In this document: in pieces, positions 34,768 through 43,720 of the stretch
Layout: each line of letters opens with the position of its first letter
Numbering within the stretch: the stretch's first letter is position 1
Source: JAVBLV01 sp031553195
GTDB lineage: Bacteria; Bacteroidota; Bacteroidia; Bacteroidales; P3
NCBI GenBank assembly: GCA_031553195.1
Contig: JAVBLV010000090.1
Coordinates: 1-58,924, forward strand
Reading direction: 5' to 3'
Length of the DNA: 58,924 nucleotides
The notes under the pieces: model-generated
Databases searched by the model: none
What the model saw: only the letters and a program-made list of their open reading frames with translations
What the model was told of the DNA's origin: nothing
Position numbers and translations under genes: made by a program

Positions 34768-36241
34768 TTTTGATAAAATTTTGTCGTTGTTCGTTTATGA
34801 CGACAAGGCTCCCTTAATTTTCAGCAGCGGCTTATTCTTATTTGTATTTACAATATTTATTTTCTTCTATTTTCTATTAAGACATCGGGATAAAACACGG
34901 ATTCTTTATGTAATATTATTTTCGTATCTCTTTTATTACAAGTCCAGCGGAATATATCTATTTGCACTTTTTTTTGTTTCTACTTTTGATTTTTTTATTG
35001 CCATACTGATTGGTAAAAGCGATAAAAAAATTAAAAGGAAAACATTGTTGGCCTTAAGCATTATTGTCAATTTGGGATTATTGGGGTATTTTAAATATAC
35101 GAATTTCTTTTATGAAATGTATTGCTCTATTAAAGATCAACCGTTTAATCCTTTAAATATTTTTCTACCGGTTGGAATCTCATTTTTCACTTTTCAATCA
35201 ATGAGTTATACCATAGATGTATATCGAAAAAATATACTTCCTCTAAAGAATTATATGGATTATGCATTTTATGCTTCCTTTTTCCCACAATTGGTTGCAG
35301 GCCCTATTGTGAGGGCGAAAGATTTCATTCCCCAAATTCATGTTCCACTATATGTTAGTAAGGAAATGTTCGGACGGGGCGTGTATCTTATTTTAATTGG
35401 TTTATTCAAAAAAGCGGTTATTTCGGATTATATCAGCATCAATTTCGTAGATCGCATCTTCGATAATCCGTCTTTATACACAGGCTTGGAAAACCTTGCC
35501 GGCATATACGGTTATGCTCTCCAGATATATTGCGATTTTTCGGGCTATTCCGACATGGCTATCGGAATCGCCTTGTTGTTAGGCTTCCGTTTCAATATCA
35601 ATTTCGATTCGCCTTATAAATCGGCCAGTATTACCGAGTTCTGGCGGCGATGGCATATTTCTTTATCCAGTTGGTTGAGAGATTATTTATATATTTCTTT
35701 GGGAGGAAATAGAAAAGGGAAAATAAGAACTTATATTAATCTTATTATCACCATGTTGCTTGGAGGATTATGGCATGGGGCTTCATTACGGTTTTTATGT
35801 TGGGGTGCATTGCACGGCATTGCGTTAGCCATCCATAAACTATTTATGAGTATTTTTCCAAGCATGAAATCCTTAGGGAGTCAAATGCCCTGGTGGAGAA
35901 GAGCGCTGGGAATTTTTTTTACTTTCCATCTGGTGTGTTTCGGTTGGTTATTTTTCCGAAGTAACAGTTTCGATAATGCATTACAAAGTCTGAACCAAAT
36001 TTTCAACGCATTCCATCCCGAGGTTGCATTGGAATTTATTACAAGTTATTATAAAATATTTATTTTAATGGCGTTGGGTTTTCTATTGCATTTTGCGCCC
36101 AAAAGTTGGGAACTCTCTTTCGAAAAAATTGTCGTTAAAGCCCCTCTCCTAACGAAAGCTCTGGCAATTGCAGTTTTGATTGTTTTTATTATGCAGATTA
36201 AATCGGCCGAAATACAACCTTTCATTTACTTTCAATTTTAG
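34754..36241 (+). CDS. MBOAT family O-acyltransferase (AlgI-like)
   Basis: A 495-residue multipass protein. MBOAT/AlgI signatures: LPVGISFFTFQSMSYTIDVYR, FFPQLVAGPIVRAKDF, YCDFSGYSDMAIG, FWRRWHISLSSWLRDYLY, and GGLWHGAS with the catalytic His (H341) plus LHG (H354). MBOATs carry acyl groups across the inner membrane to periplasmic glycan O-acetylation. The two SGNH genes directly upstream are probable periplasmic partners. Target glycan unknown; wall or exopolysaccharide is possible. Confidence 0.9.
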   Translation: MFKIDFDKILSLFVYDDKAPLIFSSGLFLFVFTIFIFFYFLLRHRDKTRILYVILFSYLFYYKSSGIYLFALFFVSTFDFFIAILIGKSDKKIKRKTLLALSIIVNLGLLGYFKYTNFFYEMYCSIKDQPFNPLNIFLPVGISFFTFQSMSYTIDVYRKNILPLKNYMDYAFYASFFPQLVAGPIVRAKDFIPQIHVPLYVSKEMFGRGVYLILIGLFKKAVISDYISINFVDRIFDNPSLYTGLENLAGIYGYALQIYCDFSGYSDMAIGIALLLGFRFNINFDSPYKSASITEFWRRWHISLSSWLRDYLYISLGGNRKGKIRTYINLIITMLLGGLWHGASLRFLCWGALHGIALAIHKLFMSIFPSMKSLGSQMPWWRRALGIFFTFHLVCFGWLFFRSNSFDNALQSLNQIFNAFHPEVALEFITSYYKIFILMALGFLLHFAPKSWELSFEKIVVKAPLLTKALAIAVLIVFIMQIKSAEIQPFIYFQF

Positions 36242-36504
36242 TTCCGGAATTTTGATCCGGACGAATCAGTAAAGCTGGCCGGCTTTCAAAGCTTGATAGA
36301 TTTGTCCACCGAGTTTTGGGTAAGCGTTTAGTATTATTTATCATTTTAAATTCCCATACCCTTTCCACACATCTGAAAAAAGCTTAATTTTGAAAATGAA
36401 AGCAGAGATATCGCTTATTGGAATTTATTCAAAATCAAATATCAATTTACTTTTTTTCTTAGGACAATTTATTATAACTCCTTTTATTCAATAATTCAAC
36501 AAAA

Positions 36505-38808
36505 ATGAAAACCAAAACACATAATTCTTTTGTTATTTCTATCTTAAAAGTTTTTGCCGGAAATCCCTTCGAAGCTTTGAACTATAAACAAGTAGCCAGT
36601 CGTATAGGCGCGCACGATAAAGCTACGCGCGAAATGTTGCAAAATAATATTTTACGTCTTGCGGAAGAAGGAATACTGATTGAGCAAAAAAGAGGAAAAT
36701 ATTTACTCAATCCAACTTATATCAATGACGATATACTTCCCAAAAATCAATTGACGGGTACCATCGACATGAAACAAACCGGAAAAGCTTATGTAATACC
36801 CGATAACCCGAATACTGAAGATATTTTTATTTCTTCTAATAATACCCACCGGGCTTTGCATGGCGACAAAGTAAAAGTTTTTCTTTTCCCTCAACGAAAA
36901 AACTATAAACCCGAAGGACAAGTAATTGAAATTCTAAGCAGGGCAAAAACTAAATTTGTCGGAAAGATAAAAATATACGAACGTTACGCTTTTCTGATTC
37001 CCGATAATAAAAATGTTCCAGTTCATTTCCTGATTCCTTTGGAAGATTTGAATGGAGCGAAAACAGGGGAAAAAGTATTGATTGAAATGACGGAATGGAA
37101 TGAATTTTCTAACGATCCTACAGGAAAAGTTATTAAAATACTGGGAACTCCGGGCAATAACAATGTGGAAATGCAATCCATTCTGGCGGAATACGATTTT
37201 CCTTTGTCGTTTTCGGATCATGTAGAGGCTTTTGCCGATAAGATTCCGGGGAAAATTACCAAAGAAGAAATTGCCCGGCGGAAAGATTTCCGAAAAATAA
37301 CAACCTTTACAATCGATCCTGAGGATGCCAAGGACTTTGACGACGCCATTTCGTACCGTCAGCTTAAAAATGAGAACTTCGAAGTGGGCGTTCATATTGC
37401 CGACGTCTCTTTTTATGTAAAACCGGACGACTTAATAGACAAAGACGCTTACGAACGCGCGACTTCGGTTTATTTGGTAGACAGAACAATTCCCATGTTG
37501 CCGGAACGTTTGTCTAACGAACTCTGTTCTTTACGCCAGGGAGAGGATAAACTTTGTTTTTCGGTTGTTTTCGAAATGAACCCTAAAGCCGAAGTTGTAG
37601 GTAAATGGATTGGAAAGTCCGTTATCAACTCCGACCGGCGTTTCGCCTATGAAGAAGTGCAAAAAATTATAGAAACCGGAGAAGGAGAATTCAAAGATGA
37701 AATATTATCTGTTCACAAATTAGCCCAGATATTGCGTAAAGAACGCTTCGACTCCGGGGCAATTAATTTTGAAACCAAAGAAGTACGGTTTAAATTGGAT
37801 GAAAATGCAAAGCCTATCGGCGTATATATAAAAGAACAGAAAGAAGCCAATTTTCTGATAGAGGAATTTATGTTACTGGCAAACAAACAAGTGGCCGAAT
37901 TTATCGGTAGCCAAAGTAATAAAGCTTTTGTTTACCGGGTGCACGACGAACCTAATGTAGATAAACTTAATACTTTCGTCCAATTTGTCTCTAAATTGGG
38001 GTACCGGATTAAAACCGGTTCCCGCAAGTCTTTAGCCGATTCGTTCAATAAGTTGTTCGATTCTATCCGGGGCAAGGCGGAGGAAAATATTATCGAAAAT
38101 ATTTCTATCCGGACTATGAGCAAAGCTTATTATACCACAGAAAATATCGGACATTACGGATTAGGATTTAAATATTATACGCATTTTACATCCCCTATTC
38201 GCCGCTATCCCGATTTAATGGCGCACCGATTGCTGGAACATTATTTACTAAGCAGTTCCTCCGCCGATGTTAAAGAATTGGAAGACAAATGCAAACACAG
38301 CTCCTTGATGGAGAAAAAAGCCGCCGATGCAGAACGCACGTCAATAAAATACAAACAGGTTGAATATTTGTCGGATAAAATAGGCGAAATATTTGTCGGA
38401 AAAATTTCCGGCGTAAGCAAATGGGGTATTTATGTTGAAATTGAAGAGAATAAATGCGAAGGAATGATTCCGCTTACAAGTCTGGACGACGATTATTACT
38501 ATTTGGATGAAGATAATTACCAAGTCATAGGCAGACGTTACCGTAAACAATATAAATTAGGAGATATTATTACAATTAAAGTCGCTCGCATCGATTTGGC
38601 TAAAAAACAAATTGATTTTGAATATGTAGGACAAAACGGAAACGACAACATAAAAAATACTTTTTCAAAAACCAAATCTATCGATAAAAAATCAGGAGCT
38701 AAAAATATGAGGCCGTCAAGGCAAAAACGAGGAAGACAAAGCGAACAAAAAAAGGAAAATGGAAATAATGAGGAGAACAGAAAATCTACCCGTGGAAGAA
38801 GAAAATAA
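36505..38808 (+). CDS. rnr: Ribonuclease R
   Basis: A 767-residue protein: N-terminal winged-helix-like region and cold-shock domains (GTIDMKQTGKAYVIPD). The RNB catalytic core has FTIDPEDAKDFDDAISY (metal-binding Asp cluster), HIADVSFYV, TSVYLVDRTIPMLPERLSNELCSL and HFTSPIRRYPDLMAHRLL. A C-terminal S1 domain (GKISGVSKWGIYVEIEEN) precedes a Lys/Arg-rich tail. A 3'-5' exoribonuclease that degrades structured RNA. Its 3' end overlaps coaE by 50 bp. Confidence 0.95.
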   Translation: MKTKTHNSFVISILKVFAGNPFEALNYKQVASRIGAHDKATREMLQNNILRLAEEGILIEQKRGKYLLNPTYINDDILPKNQLTGTIDMKQTGKAYVIPDNPNTEDIFISSNNTHRALHGDKVKVFLFPQRKNYKPEGQVIEILSRAKTKFVGKIKIYERYAFLIPDNKNVPVHFLIPLEDLNGAKTGEKVLIEMTEWNEFSNDPTGKVIKILGTPGNNNVEMQSILAEYDFPLSFSDHVEAFADKIPGKITKEEIARRKDFRKITTFTIDPEDAKDFDDAISYRQLKNENFEVGVHIADVSFYVKPDDLIDKDAYERATSVYLVDRTIPMLPERLSNELCSLRQGEDKLCFSVVFEMNPKAEVVGKWIGKSVINSDRRFAYEEVQKIIETGEGEFKDEILSVHKLAQILRKERFDSGAINFETKEVRFKLDENAKPIGVYIKEQKEANFLIEEFMLLANKQVAEFIGSQSNKAFVYRVHDEPNVDKLNTFVQFVSKLGYRIKTGSRKSLADSFNKLFDSIRGKAEENIIENISIRTMSKAYYTTENIGHYGLGFKYYTHFTSPIRRYPDLMAHRLLEHYLLSSSSADVKELEDKCKHSSLMEKKAADAERTSIKYKQVEYLSDKIGEIFVGKISGVSKWGIYVEIEENKCEGMIPLTSLDDDYYYLDEDNYQVIGRRYRKQYKLGDIITIKVARIDLAKKQIDFEYVGQNGNDNIKNTFSKTKSIDKKSGAKNMRPSRQKRGRQSEQKKENGNNEENRKSTRGRRK

Positions 38809-39421
38809 AAGCCCCCTGATTATTGGCTTAACGGGAGGAATCGGAAGCGGGAAAACCGTTGTTTCCGAGTTTTTCAGAATTCTGGGAATTCCTGTATATA
38901 ACGCAGATAACGAGGCAAAGAAACTTTATGATAAAGCTTCTTTTCGAGAAGAGTTAAGAACTGTTTTGGGCAGCGATATCTTTGATAAACAAGGAAATCC
39001 TGACAAAAAACGTATTGCCCATATTGTTTTCAATGATCCGGAAGCATTACGCAAATTAAACGGACTTATCCATCCGGAAGTAAAAGCCAATTTCCGGCAA
39101 TGGGTAATTTCTCACAAGGAAAAAGCGCCTTATGTAATCCAAGAAAACGCCATTTTGTTCGAAGCGGGTTTCGATTCTCTTTTTGCTCAAATTATATGCG
39201 TTTACTCTCCCTTACAATTAGCTGTAGAACGCGTAATCAGGCGGGATCATGTTTCCGAAACGCAAGTGTTTGAAAGGATGAAAAATCAAATGGATATCGA
39301 AGAGAAAAAATCAAAGTCAGATTATGTTATTTATTCCGACAATAAACAATTGGTTCTGCCCCAGGTTTTGCAAATACATGAACGATTATCTGATTTTGGA
39401 AAGCATACGAAATATGAGTAA
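38759..39421 (+). CDS. coaE: Dephospho-CoA kinase
   Basis: A 220-residue protein. P-loop GLTGGIGSGKTVVSEFF, then VYNADNEAKKLY, LNGLIHPEVKANF and ENAILFEAGFDSLF, plus VIRRDHVSETQV. It catalyses the last step of CoA synthesis (dephospho-CoA to CoA using ATP). The start lies inside the rnr 3' end; ATG 38759 or 38768 are both possible, since the conserved part starts ~20 residues later. A MITE-like copy starts 8 bp after its stop. Confidence 0.93.
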   Translation: MEIMRRTENLPVEEENKSPLIIGLTGGIGSGKTVVSEFFRILGIPVYNADNEAKKLYDKASFREELRTVLGSDIFDKQGNPDKKRIAHIVFNDPEALRKLNGLIHPEVKANFRQWVISHKEKAPYVIQENAILFEAGFDSLFAQIICVYSPLQLAVERVIRRDHVSETQVFERMKNQMDIEEKKSKSDYVIYSDNKQLVLPQVLQIHERLSDFGKHTKYE

Positions 39422-39428
39422 AATTTAA

Positions 39429-39582
39429 AGAGGTTGTCTAAAATTTTCTATGAAGTATTTTGAGTCTAAAAATGCTCTTTCTTACCGACATTTTTGCCAA
39501 ATAGTTCTACTATTCTTGAAAAATTCCGCCTGCAAACTCGTTGTTTTTATCTCTCAAAATCTTTCCATAAAAATTTAAACAG
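39429..39582 (+). mobile_element. MITE-like repeat, copy D
   Basis: Full-length copy between the convergent ends of coaE and the hypothetical gene at 39593. Starts AGAGGTTGTCTAAAATT and ends ..AAATTTAAACAG. Its terminal inverted repeats can fold into a stem, so it could act as a bidirectional terminator. Confidence 0.85.
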
Positions 39583-39592
39583 TTACTTGGTT

Positions 39593-40198
39593 TTACTTCG
39601 TATTCTGATTTTTAAACCATTCCAAATAACCGGGAAATTCCAACATTGGCGTATAACCGGTATCTTTTACGTTCTCAGGTATGGCCGCTAATTCCAGATA
39701 ACCGATTAACGTAGCGCAATCGTATTCGCCTATTTGCGCTTCGAGGGCAAGATACACTCCTATCTCCTGATTCTCATTTTCCGGTTCATACTTCGGAATG
39801 GCCACCCGTAAACCGATTAAATCAGGTTCCTCTTCATTTTGCAATGGGAGGAAATACATATCCTTTGTTTTAAGTATAAGGTTTTCATATTGGACTTTTA
39901 TATCTGCCCCATAAGCAGGTTTAAAAGCGATAAACTCCCACCAGTCAATTTCCGGCGCGGCTTCAACTAAATTGATAACATCTTCGAAAGAATCCAGATC
40001 GCCTTCGGCAGAAAATATAATTTCGCGACCCGATTCCGAAAGATTACTAATTTCAAAACTGAGTTCCTCGGAATAGGCGCTTAAATTTTTTTCAAACCCG
40101 GTTAATAAATTTTCCCGTTCCTCAGCCGTTAACTCGTCTAACATTAATAAACGTTCGCCTTGTTTCTCAAACCATTTCCAGAATGCTTCTTTTGTCAT
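39593..40198 (-). CDS. Conserved hypothetical, acidic protein
   Basis: A 201-residue acidic cytoplasmic protein with no signal or TM. Features: MTKEAFWKWFEKQGERLL at the N-terminus, then a mixed alpha/beta body with PEIDWWEFIAFKP and a C-terminal PGYLEWFKNQ. I do not recognise a characterised family. It ends 10 bp from the MITE-like copy D and is separated by 20 bp from murB, with which it is probably co-transcribed. Confidence 0.7.
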   Translation of the reverse strand: MTKEAFWKWFEKQGERLLMLDELTAEERENLLTGFEKNLSAYSEELSFEISNLSESGREIIFSAEGDLDSFEDVINLVEAAPEIDWWEFIAFKPAYGADIKVQYENLILKTKDMYFLPLQNEEEPDLIGLRVAIPKYEPENENQEIGVYLALEAQIGEYDCATLIGYLELAAIPENVKDTGYTPMLEFPGYLEWFKNQNTK

Positions 40199-40218
40199 AT
40201 TTGATTTTTATTTTCTAT

Positions 40219-41238
40219 TTACAATCCATTTATAATATTCGCTTCCGGTTCCAGCAAAACTCCAAATCTTTCTCTCACCGATTGCTGAATCGCCTGCGAA
40301 AGCGCCAATACTTCTTTTCCTGTCGCATTCCCTAAATTAACCAACACCAAAGCTTGTCGGCTATGCACGCCCGCTTGTCCCATACTTTTTCCTTTCCAAC
40401 CGCATTGCTCAATCATCCATGCGGCGGCTAATTTAATTCCATTTTTATCTTGATAATGAATAATGTTGGGATATTCTTTTTGGATTTTTTTAAAAGCAAG
40501 ATTATCGATCACCGGGTTTTTAAAAAAACTTCCGGCATTTCCGATTTCATCCGGCGACGGCAATTTTTCTCTACGAATACGGCAAACTGCATCTCTCACG
40601 TTTTGAATATCCGGTTGAAAAATCCCCTCTTTTTGCAATTCCCTATTCAAGGCTTCGTATTGCAAATTAATAGTCGGTTTTTTATTCAAACAAAATTCAA
40701 CGGCCGTCACAACATATTTTCCATAAAGAATTTTAAAAATACTGTTCCGGTAAGCAAATTTACATTCTTCATTGGAAAAGAACCGTTTTTCTTTTGTTCG
40801 GATATCGACGGTTTCTACTTTGGTAATTACATCTTTGGCTTCGGATCCGTAAGCGCCCACGTTTTGCACGGGACTAGCCCCCACGCAGCCAGGAATCATA
40901 GACATATTTTCAAGTCCGCCCCAATTATTTTCTACGCAATATTGTACAAAATGATCCCAATTTTCCCCCGCCTGAACTTTTATAAAAATTTCGTCGTTTG
41001 TTTCTTTTAGCATTTCAATGCCTTTTGTAGACACTTTTATGATTAAACCATTAAAATCATTCACAAAAACCAGATTGCTCCCCTCTCCGACAATCAATAG
41101 ACGTTCACTCATCAATCCGGGAGAAGAGAGCGTTTCGTCTAATTCGCTTTGAGTTTCTGGCGCGACAAAAAGTTTGGCTTTAACGTCTATACCAAAAGTG
41201 TTATAGGGTTTCAATGATATATCGTTCTGAAATTCCAT
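40219..41238 (-). CDS. murB: UDP-N-acetylmuramate dehydrogenase
   Basis: A 339-residue type I MurB. FAD-domain motifs: NTFGIDVKAK, LLIVGEGSNLVF and GLENMSMIPGCVGASPVQNVGAYG. FAYRNSIFK follows, with GNAGSFFKNPV (proton-donor Ser) and the C-terminal LEPEANIING (catalytic Glu). It reduces UDP-GlcNAc-enolpyruvate to UDP-MurNAc with NADPH in peptidoglycan synthesis. Length and all catalytic positions are intact. Confidence 0.95.
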   Translation of the reverse strand: MEFQNDISLKPYNTFGIDVKAKLFVAPETQSELDETLSSPGLMSERLLIVGEGSNLVFVNDFNGLIIKVSTKGIEMLKETNDEIFIKVQAGENWDHFVQYCVENNWGGLENMSMIPGCVGASPVQNVGAYGSEAKDVITKVETVDIRTKEKRFFSNEECKFAYRNSIFKILYGKYVVTAVEFCLNKKPTINLQYEALNRELQKEGIFQPDIQNVRDAVCRIRREKLPSPDEIGNAGSFFKNPVIDNLAFKKIQKEYPNIIHYQDKNGIKLAAAWMIEQCGWKGKSMGQAGVHSRQALVLVNLGNATGKEVLALSQAIQQSVRERFGVLLEPEANIINGL

Positions 41239-41252
41239 GTAATAAAATTATA

Positions 41253-41382
41253 TTAAAAGTTAAATAAACGAACGGCAATTTTTTCTGTAAAAACAAAAAC
41301 TACGCGTCTGTTCTGCCGATGTTCTTCTTCGGAACACTTAACATCTTTTGCACGCTTTCCAATTAATGGGTTCAAGTCTTTG
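41253..41382 (-). pseudogene. OmpA-family C-terminal remnant
   Basis: Between murB and porP, in a frame different from porP, the minus strand reads about 40 codons: LNPLIGKRAKDVKCSEEEH, then RQNRRVVFVFTEKIAVRLF and a stop. The CSEEEHRQNRRVVF-type pattern is the end of OmpA-like peptidoglycan-binding domains, which often accompany PorP/SprF proteins. There is no start or upstream domain, so it is a decayed fragment. Low-length match, read by eye. Confidence 0.5.
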
Positions 41383-41392
41383 TTTTTACTTG

Positions 41393-42319
41393 TTAGAATA
41401 AACGCGGCGAAACAATACGTCTCTTCAAATAATCAAAAGTATACATCAATGAGATCTCATGACTGGCGCCAAGGCTAGTCCTTCTTCTGGAATCAAGTTG
41501 AATTTCATAAGAATAATTCAACCTGAAATATTTGTTCAGTTGAACGCCAACCATTGGAGACAGCGAATTATCGGTGCGATAATCGGCTCCTAACCATAAA
41601 GTATTCCAACACAAAGCCAGAGCCGAAACGTTCAGTTGCGGGCCCACGCCTTGCGTTACTTTCAACATGGCCGACGGCATAATACTAAAATCAGGCGAAA
41701 CTTCAAAAACATAGCCTGCATTGAAATAATAAGTCCAATCCGAAAAGTTGAATCGTTTATTTTGATTTTCTATATAATTATTATTCAACACTCTTGGAAC
41801 AGAAAAACCGATGTAATAATTTCGAGAATAAAAATAAAGTCCGAATCCCATGTTGGGAATAAACTTCATGGGTTCGCTTACTAAAAGATTGTCGCCGGCC
41901 AAATCAGGAACATTTTTTAAATCCTCATAATGTTCGCTTTGCCCGCCAAAACTGGTTTGTACGCCCAACGCCAAAACGTTTTTAGGAAACAACAAACGCC
42001 CTGCAATATTAATGTATCCCGAGGCGTGCTTTCCAACCCCTATTTGGTCGTATAATACGCCTGCTCCAATACCCAAATGTTGTTTGGCTACCGGAGCATG
42101 TCCATTAAATGTAAAGGTATTGGGAGCCCCGTCGAAACCCACCCATTGAAAACGTCCCAAAACATTTAACGACAATGCGTCTTTGGAACCCGTATATCCG
42201 GGATTAACAAAAAACTCATTACACATATAGTGCGTATACCCAATATCATATTGGCAATAAGAAGTATATGACCCCCAAAATATTAATCCGATAAAAGCCC
42301 ATAATTGTAGAAATCGCAT
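41393..42319 (-). CDS. PorP/SprF family type IX secretion-associated protein
   Basis: A 308-residue protein with a signal peptide (MRFLQLWAFIGLIFWGSYTSYCQ) and an outer-membrane-barrel body. The start of the mature part fits the PorP/SprF family: YDIGYTHYMCNEFFVNPGYTGS, RFQWVGFDGAPNTFTFNGHAPV, and LGIGAGVLYDQIG. PorP-type proteins act in T9SS and in gliding-associated adhesin anchoring. A PorP-linked OmpA partner is only present as a remnant immediately downstream. Confidence 0.88.
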   Translation of the reverse strand: MRFLQLWAFIGLIFWGSYTSYCQYDIGYTHYMCNEFFVNPGYTGSKDALSLNVLGRFQWVGFDGAPNTFTFNGHAPVAKQHLGIGAGVLYDQIGVGKHASGYINIAGRLLFPKNVLALGVQTSFGGQSEHYEDLKNVPDLAGDNLLVSEPMKFIPNMGFGLYFYSRNYYIGFSVPRVLNNNYIENQNKRFNFSDWTYYFNAGYVFEVSPDFSIMPSAMLKVTQGVGPQLNVSALALCWNTLWLGADYRTDNSLSPMVGVQLNKYFRLNYSYEIQLDSRRRTSLGASHEISLMYTFDYLKRRIVSPRLF

Positions 42320-42473
42320 AAAAGTTCTTTGGAGGGGGTTATATTATGTTTTATATTACTTCTTTCCATTTTCATTTTCTTAATTACAAAACGTTGGCGT
42401 AACATACCATTCCATTTTATAATAAAATCTCCATAATAAGGAAAGCGATTTTTTAACCTGTTTAGAGGTTGTT

Positions 42474-42621
42474 TAAAAATTTTTCTATGAAGTATTCTGA
42501 GTCTAAAAATGCGCTTTTTTGTCGGAATTTTTACCAAATAGCCCTACTATTCTTGAAAAATCCCGCCTGCAAACTCGCTATTTTTATCTCTCAAAATCTT
42601 TTCCATAAAAATTTAAACAAC
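42474..42621 (+). mobile_element. MITE-like repeat, copy E
   Basis: Full-length copy: AGAGGTTGTTTAAAAATT at the left, ..AAATTTAAACAACC at the right. This copy has the best-conserved pair of terminal inverted repeats. Confidence 0.88.
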
Positions 42622-42726
42622 CGCTACAAAAAAAATTTATCGCTTATAAAACACAGGTTCCCCTTTTTTATTTTATCAGAGAAACTTATCCGTTAAATCT
42701 TTTACTACAAAACATTACCTACTTTT

Positions 42727-42767
42727 ATTTTCAATCGTCTTCTTATTATATGTAAACGATTGAAAAT
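42727..42767. repeat. Perfect 12-bp hairpin
   Basis: ATTTTCAATCGT and ACGATTGAAAAT pair perfectly around a 17-base loop, with ATAATTTTTT shortly after. It looks like a terminator, but no gene ends just upstream; it may be a relic or a regulatory site. Confidence 0.45.
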
Positions 42768-43270
42768 CAAATAATTTTTTCAAACAGAAAGATCTGCAAA
42801 AGTACTTAGATATTTCAATATTTTGAAATATTTCTTTTATCGAATTTCATAACATAATAAAAGACAAATATATAAAGCACAAAACATGTTGAACAACGGA
42901 AACAGAAACTAAACCTTTCAATAATAAATAATTGACTATAATAGTTTATTTTGAGGACTCAAGGCTTTCCGATAAGATGTCGAAATATAAAAACATTAAA
43001 TCGCAACACATTTATAATAAACATATTATCCGTCAAGATATTTGTTATTGATTCTTGAGAACTAAATTTAAATTTGAACAATCCACAACAAGCCTGATAT
43101 TATTTCTTTATTTTTGTAGTTTCCAAAATTTGTTTGACATTATTTTGTTTGTTATCATTGACAAAAGAATAAGGTTTCTTGCTAAGCGATATGAAAATGA
43201 AATTTACAAATAAACGAGCAAACAAAAGAAGGGATATATTAAATATCTGATTCAAAATTTATTACACAAA

Positions 43271-43696
43271 ATGAGCATACATGAAATTGAAAACCAAATA
43301 ATTGAAGAGTTTTCGAATTATACGGATTGGATGGACAAGTATAACTATTTAATAGAGTTAGGAAAAATGTGTCCTATTATCGAAGAAAAAAATAAAACGG
43401 AAAGAAATTTAATTAATGGCTGCCAGTCGAGAGTGTGGTTAAATGCGGAATATGTAAATGGGAAAGTGATTTTTACCGCCGATAGCGACGCTATTATCAC
43501 CAAAGGAATTGTTTCCCTGTTGATCCGGACTTTATCGGGGCAAAAACCTCAGGATATTTTAGATGCGGAACTAAGCATGCTAGATAAAATAGGTTTGCGG
43601 GAACACCTGTCTCCAACGCGATCGAATGGATTAACCTCCATGATTAAGCAGATGAAGTTGTATGCATTGGCCTTTAAAGCGAAATATGAAAATTAA
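43271..43696 (+). CDS. sufE: SufE sulfur acceptor protein
   Basis: A 141-residue protein with the SufE pattern: IEEFSNYTDWMDKYNYLIELGKMCP, then INGCQSRVWL with the sulfur-accepting Cys (C51), and GIVSLLIRTLSGQKPQDIL. It accepts persulfide sulfur from the cysteine desulfurase SufS and hands it to the SufBCD scaffold for Fe-S cluster building. No other suf gene is nearby. 24 bp separate it from the ABC permease gene. Confidence 0.93.
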   Translation: MSIHEIENQIIEEFSNYTDWMDKYNYLIELGKMCPIIEEKNKTERNLINGCQSRVWLNAEYVNGKVIFTADSDAIITKGIVSLLIRTLSGQKPQDILDAELSMLDKIGLREHLSPTRSNGLTSMIKQMKLYALAFKAKYEN

Positions 43697-43720
43697 AGAA
43701 GGGATTAAATAAGACGTTTT

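Larger units (their letters stand above)
42320..43270. other. Long intergenic region upstream of porP-like and sufE genes
   Basis: About 950 bp without a gene. It carries MITE-like copy E (42474-42621) and a 12-bp perfect hairpin (42727-42767). The remaining AT-rich DNA has TATTTTTG near 43109 that could be part of a sufE promoter. Confidence 0.6.
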
